Shown: positions 8,267 to 16,479, counted from the first letter of the stretch. The stretch is 64,000 nucleotides of DNA from Achromobacter insuavis (GCF_902859645.1 NZ_CADIJR010000026.1:1-64000), one strand, 5' to 3'. Notes: a model not told the origin generated them from the letters alone. Program-made: numbers and translations.

Positions 8267-10657
8267 ATGTTCTGCTTCAGGTTCCCGGCTTCCCGCGCGC
8301 TGGCCGCGCTCGCCTTCGCCGCCGCCGTCCCGGTCCAGGCGCAAGTCGCCCGGGAGGTCCGGTCGTACCGCATCGCGGCCGGCCCGCTCGACGTCGCGCT
8401 GACCCAGATCGCGCGGACCGCGGGCGCGGTGATCTCGTATTCGCCCGAACTGGTGGCCGGCAAGATGGCGCCGGCGGTCTCCGGCGACCTGACGCTGCGG
8501 CAGGCCGCCGGGCGCGCGCTGGCCGACTCGGGCCTGGAGCTGTCCACGGCGGCGGACGGCACCCTGACGCTGCGCCGAAGCGCGACGGGCGTTGCCACGC
8601 TGGCGCCGGTGAGTGTCGAGGGCGCCACGCTGGGGCCGGTCACCGAGGGCTCGGGCGCGTACACGATCGGTTCGATGAGCACGGCGACCAAGTTCCAGCT
8701 GTCCCAACGCGAGACGCCGCAGTCGATCAGCGTGGTGACGCGGCAGCAGATGGATGACCGGGGTTTCCAGTCATTGGACGAGGTGGCGCACGATACCACC
8801 GGGCTGACCACGCGCCAGATCGGCGGCGGCGAGCGGACCCAGTTCTTCTCGCGCGGGTTCGAGATCAGTTCCTTCCTGGCCGACGGGGTGCCGCTGGGCT
8901 ACGACTACGACACGCAGGGCGTCGCCACCCTGGCGATGTATGACCACGTGGAGGTGTTGCGAGGCGCCTCCGGGCTGATGACCGGCGTGGGCAATCCGTC
9001 GGGCACGATCAATCTGGTGCGCAAGCGGCCGACCGCCACGCCGCAGTTCTCGGTGACGACCAGCGCGGGCAGCTGGGACAACTACCGTGGCGAGGTCGAT
9101 GGGTCGGGTCCCCTGAACGCCAGCGGCAGCGTGCGCGCGCGTGGCGTGGTCGCCTACCAGGATTCGCGCACCTTCAAGAAGGCGTACGAGCATCAGCGGC
9201 AGCTGTACTACGGCACGATCGAGGCCGACCTGGGCGCGAACACCACGCTGAGCGTGGGCGGCTACTACAACCGCGAGGACAACCCGGGCGCCGACTGGAA
9301 CGGCCTGCCGACGCGGCGTGATGGCTCGTTCTACGACTTCAAGCGGTCGACCCGCCTGACCCCCGACTGGGCCTACTGGAACAAGGAGAACTCCAGCCTG
9401 TTCGCCGAACTGGACCACCGCTTCGCGAACGGCTGGAAAGGCCGGGTGACGGCCCGCGTGCTGCGCTCGAAGCTGGACATGCTGGGCACCTATCTCTATC
9501 CCCTGGAGGATTCCGAGGACTTTGGCCAGGGCGCGGGCCAATACGCCTACGACAAGACGCAGCACAGCATCGACGGCTACCTGAGCGGTCCGTTCCAGTT
9601 GTTGGGCCGCACCCATGAACTGGTGCTGGGCGGCAGCTTTCGCCGCAACAAGGACGATGACGGCCCGGGCGGCTGGCCCACGGATTACAACGTGATCGTC
9701 GATCCGATGAACTGGGATTCCAGCGCGGTGCCCAAGCCCGCGTTCACCTACCCGTGGTCGCGCAAGGGCCACCAGCGCCTGTCCAGCGCGTACGCCACCA
9801 CCCGGCTCAGCCTGGCCGATCCCCTGACGCTGATGGTGGGGGCGCGCGTCGATTCGTATGAATACCGCATGACGCTGAAGTCCGGCGACTACGTCGATCC
9901 GGCCGGCTACAAGGTGAGCAACGAGATCACGCCCTACGCCGGGCTGGTCTACGACCTGGATGCCCACCACTCGGTCTATGCCAGCTGGACCTCGATTTTC
10001 CAGCCGCAGAACTACCAGACGGCGACGGGCGCATTGCTGGATCCGGTGACGGGCACCAATCTGGAGGCCGGGATCAAGGGCGAGTACTTCGACGGCAGGC
10101 TCAACGCCAGCGCCGCGATTTTCCAGATCAACCAGCGCAACCTGCCGGTCACGCAGTTGCAGTCCACTTGCGCGAACCCGACCCAGTCGTGCTATTCGCA
10201 GTCCGGCGAGGTGCAGAGCCGGGGGGTGGAGCTGGAACTGGCCGGCACGCTGACGCCGGGTTGGCAGGTCATGGCCGGCTACACCTACAACCAGTCCAAG
10301 TACCTCAAGGATTCGGAGAACGGTCCGGCCGGCACGCGCTATGACACGCAGACGCCGCGCCACCTGTTCAAGCTGTCCACCATGGTCACGCTGCCCGGCG
10401 CGCTGAACGCATGGCGCGTGGGCGGCGCGGTCCGTCTGCAAAGCCCGATCAGCCTGCCGCGCTACAACGTGCGGCAGGCGGGCTACGGCATTGTCGATAC
10501 GGTCGTGTCGTACCAGGCGAGCCGCGACCTGGACCTGCGCCTGAACGTGTACAACGTCTTCGACAAGTATTACTACCAGGCGATCGGCAGCACCCAGGAC
10601 AACAACCATTTCGGCGCGCCGCGGTCGTTCCTGCTGACCGCCAAATACACCTTCTGA
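8267..10657 (+). CDS. TonB-dependent siderophore receptor with signalling domain, cassette 1
   Basis: Outer-membrane receptor of 796 residues (FpvA/FoxA/FhuE-like class). Start ATG 8267 follows CACGGAG. Domains: Sec signal (MFCFRFPASRALAALAF..., cleavage after VQAQ region), STN signalling domain (about 25-100, YRIAAGPLDVALTQIARTAG), TonB-box/plug (about 110-250, with RETPQSISVVTRQQMDDRG and the VLRGASGLMTGVGNPSGTIN plug motif), then a 22-strand barrel ending LTAKYTF with terminal Phe. The STN domain plus the sigma/FecR pair predicts that ligand binding induces the receptor's own synthesis. The ligand cannot be read from sequence; a ferric siderophore is likely. Confidence 0.93.
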   Translation: MFCFRFPASRALAALAFAAAVPVQAQVAREVRSYRIAAGPLDVALTQIARTAGAVISYSPELVAGKMAPAVSGDLTLRQAAGRALADSGLELSTAADGTLTLRRSATGVATLAPVSVEGATLGPVTEGSGAYTIGSMSTATKFQLSQRETPQSISVVTRQQMDDRGFQSLDEVAHDTTGLTTRQIGGGERTQFFSRGFEISSFLADGVPLGYDYDTQGVATLAMYDHVEVLRGASGLMTGVGNPSGTINLVRKRPTATPQFSVTTSAGSWDNYRGEVDGSGPLNASGSVRARGVVAYQDSRTFKKAYEHQRQLYYGTIEADLGANTTLSVGGYYNREDNPGADWNGLPTRRDGSFYDFKRSTRLTPDWAYWNKENSSLFAELDHRFANGWKGRVTARVLRSKLDMLGTYLYPLEDSEDFGQGAGQYAYDKTQHSIDGYLSGPFQLLGRTHELVLGGSFRRNKDDDGPGGWPTDYNVIVDPMNWDSSAVPKPAFTYPWSRKGHQRLSSAYATTRLSLADPLTLMVGARVDSYEYRMTLKSGDYVDPAGYKVSNEITPYAGLVYDLDAHHSVYASWTSIFQPQNYQTATGALLDPVTGTNLEAGIKGEYFDGRLNASAAIFQINQRNLPVTQLQSTCANPTQSCYSQSGEVQSRGVELELAGTLTPGWQVMAGYTYNQSKYLKDSENGPAGTRYDTQTPRHLFKLSTMVTLPGALNAWRVGGAVRLQSPISLPRYNVRQAGYGIVDTVVSYQASRDLDLRLNVYNVFDKYYYQAIGSTQDNNHFGAPRSFLLTAKYTF

Positions 10658-10667
10658 GGCAGGGGGA

Positions 10668-11099
10668 TCAAAGCGGCAGCAGCGCCGTCGCCTCGATCTC
10701 CACCAGCATCCCGTCCAGCGCCAGGCGCGGCACCGGGATCAGGGTGCAGGCCGGCGCCAGGTGGATGCCCCAGCGCGCCTTGATCTCGTGGGTGAACAGC
10801 GCCAGGCGTTCCTGGCTGTGATCGACCACCAGCACGGTCAGCTTGGCGACATCGAACAGCGTGGCGCCGGCGCCTGCCAGTGCGGTCTGGACGTTGTCGA
10901 GCGCCTGGCGCACCTGCAGCACGAAGTCGGGGTGCAGCTCGCCCCGGGTGTTTTCGCCGCCCTGGCCGGCGGCGAACACCAGGCGCGCGGGCGTGTCGGC
11001 GACGGCCACGTGCGAGTAGCCGTTGGGACGGGGGTCGTACAGGCCGGGCGGATTGATGAAGGCGAGCGAGGGCAGGGCGGGGGTGATGCGGGACGACAT
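10668..11099 (-). CDS. RidA/YjgF-family protein
   Basis: A 143-residue protein of the RidA (YjgF/YER057c/UK114) superfamily, whose best-known members hydrolyse reactive enamine/imine intermediates; other subfamilies have different or unknown roles. Visible: AGQGGENTRGELHPDFVLQVRQALDNVQTAL (core beta-alpha, split around the motif G-E-L-H-P-D-F), and the C-terminal VEIEATALLPL, a typical RidA end. Its promoter carries a textbook MerR-family operator (separate entry), an unusual control for this family, suggesting a response to a small effector or redox/metal stress. No partner gene is adjacent on the same strand. Confidence 0.85.
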   Translation of the reverse strand: MSSRITPALPSLAFINPPGLYDPRPNGYSHVAVADTPARLVFAAGQGGENTRGELHPDFVLQVRQALDNVQTALAGAGATLFDVAKLTVLVVDHSQERLALFTHEIKARWGIHLAPACTLIPVPRLALDGMLVEIEATALLPL

Positions 11100-11136
11100 G
11101 CTGGACTCCGGGAACGAATCGTTTTGTTGGAGCGCC

Positions 11137-11167
11137 AGTATCAGACCTCAACCACGGTTGAGGTCAA
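11137..11167 (-). promoter_or_regulatory. MerR-family-type promoter (19-bp spacer with palindrome) of the RidA-family gene
   Basis: On the minus strand, TTGACC (-35, 11162-11167) and GATACT (-10, 11137-11142) are separated by exactly 19 bases. The spacer is covered by the perfect 22-bp palindrome GACCTCAACC-AC-GGTTGAGGTC (11144-11165). A 19-bp spacer with a central CCTCAA...TTGAGG dyad is the hallmark of MerR-family activators (SoxR, MerR, CueR and relatives). The RidA-family ATG is 38 bases downstream of the -10. No MerR gene is in the window. Confidence 0.8.
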
Positions 11168-11218
11168 GGCAGGCCGCCAGGCATCACTTGTCGGCCGGGG
11201 CGACGGATCCGCGCCGGA

Positions 11219-11506
11219 TCAGGACAGCGTGCGGGGAGGCATGGCCGACAGGTCGGCCAGGCTCAGGCCGCAGCCGCGGGCGCGTTCGGCCAGGATGGCG
11301 CTGTGCTGCAGCGCCCGCTGGCTTTCGGCCAACAGCACGTCCAGCTGTTCGTCGAGGGACGACGCCATGGCCCAGGCGCGCTCGGTGAACTCGGCCGAAA
11401 AGGCGTCGGCACAGGATTTGCAGATGGCGGCCCCGTTTCTTTCCAGCAGGGGCGCGCCTTGCGCCAGCGTCGATAGGCAAAAATGGCAGGCGAGGGCGCG
11501 GCTCAT
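11219..11506 (-). CDS. Small protein with a C4 zinc-finger-like N-terminus
   Basis: A 95-residue protein of unknown function. Seen: C7-x2-C10 and C29-x2-C32 spaced by 18 residues (CHFC ... ICKSC), which resembles the treble-clef zinc-binding domain at the N-terminus of ClpX (C4 type). The rest is a predicted helical tail (about 40-85) rich in Ala, Leu and Glu, ending in a loosely charged segment. It lies alone between the RidA-family gene and a chemoreceptor. A role as an adaptor that binds protein or nucleic acid is possible, but I do not recognise the family. Confidence 0.6.
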   Translation of the reverse strand: MSRALACHFCLSTLAQGAPLLERNGAAICKSCADAFSAEFTERAWAMASSLDEQLDVLLAESQRALQHSAILAERARGCGLSLADLSAMPPRTLS

Positions 11507-11612
11507 GCGTCGTGGGCTCGTGGTCGATTGAAGGCCGTCGCGAGGCGTGTCGCGAGGCCTGACCTACAGGACAACGGCCGATCGGGCGGAGTCTTAAATC
11601 GGCGGGCCGCCG

Positions 11613-13229
11613 TCAGGCGACGTAAGCCGGGCGCAGCGGGGCGGCGATGGCCTGCGGCGTGACGTCGATCACGGTCTCGGCGGGCAGCTTGAAGAACGCG
11701 GCGGTGGCCGCCAGGCGCTTGGCCTGTTCCTCCAGCGAGGAGGCGGCGGCCGCCGCTTGCTCGACCAGCGCGGCGTTCTGCTGGGTGACGTCGTCCATCT
11801 GCGTGACCGCGCCGTTGATCTGGTCGATGCCGATGGACTGCTCGGTCGAGGCTTCGGTGATCTCGGCCATGATCAGGGTGACGCGCTGCACCGAGTCGAC
11901 GATTTCCTGCATGGTGTCGCCGGCCGCGCGGACCTGCTCGGCGCCGCTGTCGACATTGCTGGAGGATTGCTCGATCAGGTCCTTCACTTCGCGCGCCGCC
12001 TGGGCGCTGCGCTGGGCCAGGGTGCGCACTTCGCCGGCGACCACCGCGAAGCCCTTGCCCTGCTCGCCGGCGCGGGCGGCCTCGACCGCGGCGTTCAGGG
12101 CCAGGATATTGGTCTGGAAGGCGATGCCATCGATCACCGAGACGATCTCGGAGATGCGGCGCGAGCTTTCCGAGATGCGGGCCATGGTTTCCACCACCTG
12201 GCCGACGGCCTGACCGCCGCGCAGGGCGACGCCACGGCTTTCGGCGGCCAGGCTGTTGGCCTGGTGTGCGTGCTCGGTGTTCTGCTTGACCGCGGTGGCC
12301 AGTTCTTCCATCGACGCGGCGGTTTCTTCCAGCGAGGCGGCCTGTTCCTCGGTGCGCGCCGACAGGTTGGTGTTGCCCGACGAGATCTCGGCGGCGCCGG
12401 TGTTGATCTCGGTGACGCTGCGGCGCACTTCGCCCACCGTGCGGGTGAGGCTTTCCTGCATGCGCTTGAGGGCGGTGAACAGCACGCCGATTTCATTGCT
12501 GGAATTGACCGCGACGCGCTGCGTCAGGTCGCCGGAGGCGATGCGGTCGAAGTGCGTGGCGGCGTCCTTGAGGGGCTGCAGCACCTGGCGGCTGATGAAG
12601 CGCCAGCAACCCAGCGCCAGCGCGGCCGCCAGGACCAGCATGATGATGGTGGACAACTCGGCGCGTTTATAGCGCAGGTCGGATTCGGCGTTGATGGTGG
12701 CGCTGCGGCGTTCGGTGTGCTCGAGGAAGCTGTTTACACGTTCGGCGAAGCGGGCGTCGGCGCTGCGGGTGTCGACCACGGCGGCGGCGTAGCCCTCGGC
12801 CGACTGCTTTTGCAAGGAGGCTTCCAGGGCCTCGATGCTGCGCACGTAGGCGGTGAAAACGCTTTCCAGCTGGCCGGCCAGCTTCAGGCCGGCCTCGGTG
12901 TTCTTGCGCACGCGCTGGTACACCGCGAATTGCTTGCGCGCATCCTGCAGGTATTGGGTGGCCTGGTCGATGCTGCCTTGCGCCTGGCTGCCCTTGCCGG
13001 ACACGATGTCCAGGTAGGCGGCCACCAGCGTCAGCCGGCTGCGCAGCAGCAGCGTCTGCGTTTCGTACAGGGGGCGGGTCTGCTCGGTGGCGACCGAGTT
13101 CAGGTCGTCCACCGCGGCATCGGCATCGCGGGCGTAGATCCAGCCCATGCTCGTGGCGGTTGCCAGCGCCAGGACGAAGATGGCCATCACGGCCAGCAGG
13201 CCGGTGCGTATCTTCAGGTTCTTAAGCAT
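11613..13229 (-). CDS. Methyl-accepting chemotaxis protein, transmembrane (Tar/Tsr type)
   Basis: A 538-residue chemoreceptor. Start ATG 13229 ([14 protein letters not shown]) rather than an in-frame ATG 14 codons upstream, because the signal-anchor follows at once and a GGAG lies upstream. Order: TM1 (about 8-32), periplasmic four-helix-bundle ligand domain (about 33-190), TM2 (about 193-212), HAMP (about 213-265), then the cytoplasmic coiled coil with the kinase-contact hairpin containing the conserved motif [20 protein letters not shown] and [20 protein letters not shown]. No C-terminal CheR-binding pentapeptide (NWETF type) is present; the tail ends PLRPAYVA. The ligand is unknown; the 4HB domain often binds amino acids or organic acids. 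Confidence 0.93.
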   Translation of the reverse strand: MLKNLKIRTGLLAVMAIFVLALATATSMGWIYARDADAAVDDLNSVATEQTRPLYETQTLLLRSRLTLVAAYLDIVSGKGSQAQGSIDQATQYLQDARKQFAVYQRVRKNTEAGLKLAGQLESVFTAYVRSIEALEASLQKQSAEGYAAAVVDTRSADARFAERVNSFLEHTERRSATINAESDLRYKRAELSTIIMLVLAAALALGCWRFISRQVLQPLKDAATHFDRIASGDLTQRVAVNSSNEIGVLFTALKRMQESLTRTVGEVRRSVTEINTGAAEISSGNTNLSARTEEQAASLEETAASMEELATAVKQNTEHAHQANSLAAESRGVALRGGQAVGQVVETMARISESSRRISEIVSVIDGIAFQTNILALNAAVEAARAGEQGKGFAVVAGEVRTLAQRSAQAAREVKDLIEQSSSNVDSGAEQVRAAGDTMQEIVDSVQRVTLIMAEITEASTEQSIGIDQINGAVTQMDDVTQQNAALVEQAAAAASSLEEQAKRLAATAAFFKLPAETVIDVTPQAIAAPLRPAYVA

Positions 13230-13300
13230 GGTGGGGAGGCTCCTGTGTGTGTCTTGGGGCTGACCCGTCAAAGCGTGGTCTCGGAAAATCCGGCTGACTG

Positions 13301-13321
13301 TAAATTTGAATTACAAATTTA
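13301..13321. repeat. A+T-rich perfect inverted repeat upstream of the chemoreceptor
   Basis: TAAATTTG-AATTA-CAAATTTA: 8-base arms with a 5-base spacer, in a locally A+T-rich patch (13297-13340). It lies 72 bases upstream of the chemoreceptor start and 93 bases downstream of the lysR stop. It may be an operator, part of the chemoreceptor promoter, or a weak terminator; the sequence alone does not decide. I see no sigma-28 match. Confidence 0.45.
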
Positions 13322-13413
13322 ACAATTGATCATTTTTCATCGAGGCATTCTGCTTTCGGCAATGCTGCCGCCGCGCCTGGCTTTCCTGCGCGTTGGCGGG
13401 CCCGGCCGCGGGG

Positions 13414-14325
13414 TCAGAACAGTTGGGGAGCGTCGCTGCGGATGAAGCGCAGGAAGCGGTGCGCGGCGTCCGACAGGGGGCGCGAGGCGTGCGTCTGGAA
13501 CTGGAGCTGGCCGGCGTTGAGCAGCGCGTCATTGATCGGGCGGCAGATCAGCCGCCCGCTTTCGAGGTGTTCGGTGGCGGTCAGGCGGGCGCAGAGGGTG
13601 ACCGCGTCGCTGGCCTGGACATAGTGATAGGCCGCGCCCGGCAGGTTCGAGGTGAAGGCCGGCGACAACGTGATGTTGTAGAGGCTGCAGGCCATGTCCA
13701 GCACCTGCCGCAGGGCGCTGCCGCCGTCCGGCAGCGCCAGCGGATAGGCCGACAGCTGCGTGATGTGCAGCGATTCGCTGGCGGCCAGCGGGTGGCCGGG
13801 GCGCATCACCGCGACGATCTCGGCGGGATGCGAATAGATCACGGCGATGTCCTTTTCCGCCGTGTGGCTGTAGGTGACGCCGATGTCGGCCTGCGCCGAA
13901 CGGACCCGTTCGGCCACCAGGCCGGCATCCAGGATGTGCAACTTGAAGCGGATGGTCGGGTGTTCGGCCTGGAAGGCGGCGAATTTGCGCGGCAGGGCGT
14001 AGGCGGCGAAGCCGGGCGCGCCGGCGATCTTCACGGTCTGGGTGTAGCGGCCGTTCTGGCCGTCGATTTCGGCATAGGTGCGGGCGGCGTCGGCCTCGAC
14101 GCGGCGCGCATGGTCGGCCAGGATGCGGCCGACTTCCGTCACCCGCATGCCCTTGGGGTGGCGTTCGAACAATTGGTTGTGCAGGCGTTGCTCCAGGCCG
14201 GCGATCTGGCGGCTGACGGCCGAGCTGACGACGTTGAGCCGCGCGGCGGCGCCATTGACGGACCCTGTGTCGACGACAGTGAGAAAGTAACGAAGCGCGG
14301 TGCTGTCGAATTGGAATCGCTTCAT
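13414..14325 (-). CDS. LysR-family transcriptional regulator
   Basis: A 303-residue LysR-type regulator starting at ATG 14325 (MKRFQFDSTALRYFLTVVD). The winged HTH is at about 8-66 (GSVNGAAARLNVVSSAVSRQI, LEQRLHNQLFERHPKGMRVTE) and the effector domain at about 90-295. The HTH and the loops around VVSSAVSRQIAGLE are of the CysB/LysR2 style. The frame extends 47 codons further upstream but that part is low-complexity and lacks family similarity. No divergent target gene is next to it, so its regulon is unknown. The upstream region includes an A+T-rich patch at 14585-14637. Confidence 0.92.
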   Translation of the reverse strand: MKRFQFDSTALRYFLTVVDTGSVNGAAARLNVVSSAVSRQIAGLEQRLHNQLFERHPKGMRVTEVGRILADHARRVEADAARTYAEIDGQNGRYTQTVKIAGAPGFAAYALPRKFAAFQAEHPTIRFKLHILDAGLVAERVRSAQADIGVTYSHTAEKDIAVIYSHPAEIVAVMRPGHPLAASESLHITQLSAYPLALPDGGSALRQVLDMACSLYNITLSPAFTSNLPGAAYHYVQASDAVTLCARLTATEHLESGRLICRPINDALLNAGQLQFQTHASRPLSDAAHRFLRFIRSDAPQLF

Positions 14326-14680
14326 TGATGTGCGTGCCGTAAATCTCAATGTCGAGTCCGGGCGGCTGGCAACCGCTATGAACAGCGCGGGAGGCGGCGG
14401 TCCTTGGGGTGGCCGCGCGCCGTGCCGTCTTGTGAACGCCACGGCCAACGGCGTCGGACCACGCAAGCGAGGGTGGGTTGCGCCGCGGGATGAGCGCTTT
14501 CCGGGAGCCCGGCGCGCTGCAATGCCAGCCCCGGGAGCCTGCGGGACAGGCGATTGGGCCAGTGGTGGAATTTATTCCAGCAACACCTTTTGCCACAATC
14601 GCAAATTTATCAATATTGCATTCTAATTTCGGCAATAAGCCCTGGCGCCGGGATTTACGGCCGTGCGCGGGCCGGATACG
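14326..14680. other. Non-coding gap upstream of the LysR gene
   Basis: No convincing gene on either strand. The first ~240 bases are GC-rich. Bases 14585-14637 are a distinct A+T-rich island (TTTTGCCACAATCGCAAATT... ATTGCATTCTAATTTCGGCAA) with imperfect TTGCC/GGCAA ends, which could be the lysR promoter or an autoregulatory site although it is 260 bases away. Nothing else stands out. Confidence 0.4.
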
Positions 14681-14712
14681 CAAAAAAAGCGCGCCCGAAG
14701 GCGCGCTTGAAA
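14681..14712 (-). terminator. Terminator of the fur-type operon
   Basis: Minus strand: AAGCGCGCC-TTCG-GGCGCGCTT followed by TTTTTTG, about 25 bases after the stop at 14736. It is a strong stem with the stable TTCG tetraloop. Confidence 0.85.
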
Positions 14713-14735
14713 GCAGAGTGCAAGCGTGGTGCGCG

Positions 14736-15155
14736 TCAGTCGATCACGAAGCCGCCGGGGCCGGCCTGGCCGAGCAGTTCGCGCGCGCACTGCACCGCTT
14801 CATGCGGCGTGGCCACGGCCAGGAACGGCATGCCGAAGGCCCGCGCCATCTTCTCGCCGCGCTTGCGGATCTTGTCGAGCGCGCCGGCGTCGCGTTCGAC
14901 GGCGATGAACGCGCGGCAACGCGCCTTCAGCCGCGGCATGTTGGTGGTCTGCCAGTCGATCATGGCCTTGCGGTCGTCGTGGCTGGCCTCGGTGCGCATG
15001 TCCGGCACCACCATGACGAAGGTCTGGGGGTTGTCGACCAGCATCTCCATCTCGCGGATCCAGCTGGCGGAATAGCCGGCCGGCGCGCTGCCGTGCCTGG
15101 CGGTGACGATGGGGAAGTGGGATAGATCGTGGAAGAAAAACTGGTCGCGGTTCAT
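14736..15155 (-). CDS. Unknown protein co-transcribed with a Fur-type regulator
   Basis: A 139-residue protein that I do not recognise. Start ATG 15155 overlaps the stop of the upstream Fur-type gene by four bases (ATGA), so the two are coupled. Visible: alternating beta/alpha pattern with a charged N-terminal half (FHDLSHFPIVTARHG, WIREMEMLVDNPQTFVMVVP) and a C-terminal block of helices (RLKARCRAFIAVERDAGALD, KIRKRGEKMARAFG). The pattern beta - helix - beta (PQTFVMVVPDM) suggests a small SpoIIAA/STAS-like fold by inference only. It has two Cys residues, no signal peptide and no membrane segment. Iron-linked expression follows from the operon. A terminator follows. Confidence 0.7.
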   Translation of the reverse strand: MNRDQFFFHDLSHFPIVTARHGSAPAGYSASWIREMEMLVDNPQTFVMVVPDMRTEASHDDRKAMIDWQTTNMPRLKARCRAFIAVERDAGALDKIRKRGEKMARAFGMPFLAVATPHEAVQCARELLGQAGPGGFVID

Positions 15156-15592
15156 TCGAATTCTCCGATGGAAGGGGCGGGCGCGGCCTTGCGGCAGCCG
15201 CAGCCGCCGTAAAGCACCAGGCTGTAGGAATCCAGCGCGAAGCCGCGTTGCCTGGCGATATCGCGCACCAGCTGCGCCATCGCGGGGTCGCTGGATTCCT
15301 GGATCCGGCCGCAATGGCGGCAGACCAGGTGGTCGTGGTGTCCCTTGTCATTCAACTCGTACACGGTGGAGTGCGAGTCGAGCTGAGTACGTTTGAGCAG
15401 TCCGGCGTCCTCAAGTTGCGTGATGACGCGATAAACCGTGGCCAGGCCGATGCTGCTGCGTTCCGAGATGAGGTTGCGGTAGATGTCCGCCGCGCTCATG
15501 TGCTGGTCGGCGTGCTGGTGGAAGATGTCCAGGATCTTCAGGCGCGGGAAGGTGGCTTTGATGCCGGCCACGCGCAGGCGGGTATGGTCCAT
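15152..15592 (-). CDS. Fur-family metalloregulator (probable second Fur paralogue)
   Basis: A 146-residue Fur-family repressor. The N-terminal winged helix contains GIKATFPRLKILDIF and the recognition part IGLATVYRVITQLEDAGL; the dimerisation domain contains the HHDHLVCRHCGR metal/zinc motif and a C-terminal Cys cluster (YGGCGC). It is recognisably Fur rather than Zur, Mur or PerR by eye. The main housekeeping Fur of these bacteria usually ends with a different C-terminus, so I infer a second copy. A good Fur box lies upstream and is shared with the divergent AraC gene; autoregulation by iron is likely. Start ATG 15592 is chosen over a longer frame with a poor N-terminus. Confidence 0.88.
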   Translation of the reverse strand: MDHTRLRVAGIKATFPRLKILDIFHQHADQHMSAADIYRNLISERSSIGLATVYRVITQLEDAGLLKRTQLDSHSTVYELNDKGHHDHLVCRHCGRIQESSDPAMAQLVRDIARQRGFALDSYSLVLYGGCGCRKAAPAPSIGEFE

Positions 15593-15628
15593 GTCGATTC
15601 TCCATTCGGGGGGCGATGCCCGATTGAT

Positions 15629-15647
15629 GAGAATGATGTACATTTTC
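15629..15647. promoter_or_regulatory. Fur box between the fur-type gene and the araC-type gene
   Basis: GAGAATGATGTACATTTTC agrees with the 19-bp Fur consensus GATAATGATAATCATTATC at 14 of 19 positions and is itself near-palindromic. It sits 37 bases upstream of the minus-strand fur-type ATG and 53 bases upstream of the plus-strand araC-type ATG, so iron may repress both directions. Confidence 0.75.
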
Positions 15648-15699
15648 AAATGACCCCGCTAACGGGAATCCGTCAACCTGTAGCTCAAACCTGCCAACC

Positions 15700-16479
15700 A
15701 TGCGCGTGACCGTGGTCCACAACGCCTTGCCCGATGTCCTGCTGACGCCGTTCAGCATGCGGCATCCGCGCGCGTCCAAGGGGCTGTCCGTGCCTGACCA
15801 CGTGCACAACGAGGGCATGCTGGTGCTGGTGCACGAGGGCCTGGTGCTGGTGCAGTCGGGCGCCGAGGTCTGGACCGTGCTGCCGGGCAGCCTGGGCTGG
15901 ATTCCGCCCGGCGTGACGCACGCCGCGCGCTGGTTCGGGGAGGCGCGCGGGTCGTTCCTGTACGTGCGGCCCGACGCCTGCGCCCGGCTGCCGGATCATT
16001 GCCGCTCGTGGCCGTCGTCGCGCCTGATCGACGCGCTGATGGAACGCTTCACCACCAGCCCGCCCGGCGAGCTGTCCGAGGCCTACCTCGAGCAGCTGTT
16101 CGAGGTGCTGCTGGTCGAGGTCAAGCAGCGCGAGCACGCGCCGGTGCTGCTGCCGATGCCGGACGATCCGCGCCTGCAGGACCTGGCCAACACACTGCTG
16201 GGCACGCCCGACGACCCCTCCGGCATCGACGAATGGGCGCAGCGGCTGAACATGTCGACGCGTACCCTGATGCGCCGTTTCCGCCAGGAGACCGGCGTCA
16301 CGCTGGGCCAGTGGCGCCAGCAGGCGCGGCTGCTGCGCGGCCTGGAAATGCTGTGCCGCGGCGGTTCGGTCACGGAAGCCGCGCTGTCGGTCGGCTACGA
16401 AAGCACCAGCGCCTTCATCGGCAACTTCCGCGCCGCCTTCGGCATGACGCCCACGCGCTATCTGGCGGGCCGGGAATAA
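15700..16479 (+). CDS. AraC-family regulator with N-terminal cupin
   Basis: A 259-residue regulator of the NimR/YdeO-like AraC type. N-terminal cupin-like sensor (about 15-95: PDHVHNEGMLVLVHEGLVLV, WIPPGVTHAARWFG) and a C-terminal double HTH (about 160-255: WAQRLNMSTRTLMRRFRQET, SVGYESTSAFIGNFRAAFGM). It is divergent from the Fur-type gene with a Fur box between them, which suggests iron-responsive expression and a link to siderophore or metal-efflux genes by family knowledge (such regulators often control adjacent transporters, but no transporter lies next to it here). No effector can be named. Confidence 0.92.
   Translation: MRVTVVHNALPDVLLTPFSMRHPRASKGLSVPDHVHNEGMLVLVHEGLVLVQSGAEVWTVLPGSLGWIPPGVTHAARWFGEARGSFLYVRPDACARLPDHCRSWPSSRLIDALMERFTTSPPGELSEAYLEQLFEVLLVEVKQREHAPVLLPMPDDPRLQDLANTLLGTPDDPSGIDEWAQRLNMSTRTLMRRFRQETGVTLGQWRQQARLLRGLEMLCRGGSVTEAALSVGYESTSAFIGNFRAAFGMTPTRYLAGRE

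Noticed and set aside
13221-13340. Sigma-28 (flagellar) promoter for the chemoreceptor
   Set aside because: No TAAAGTTT - 11 - GCCGATAA arrangement with acceptable spacing is present.
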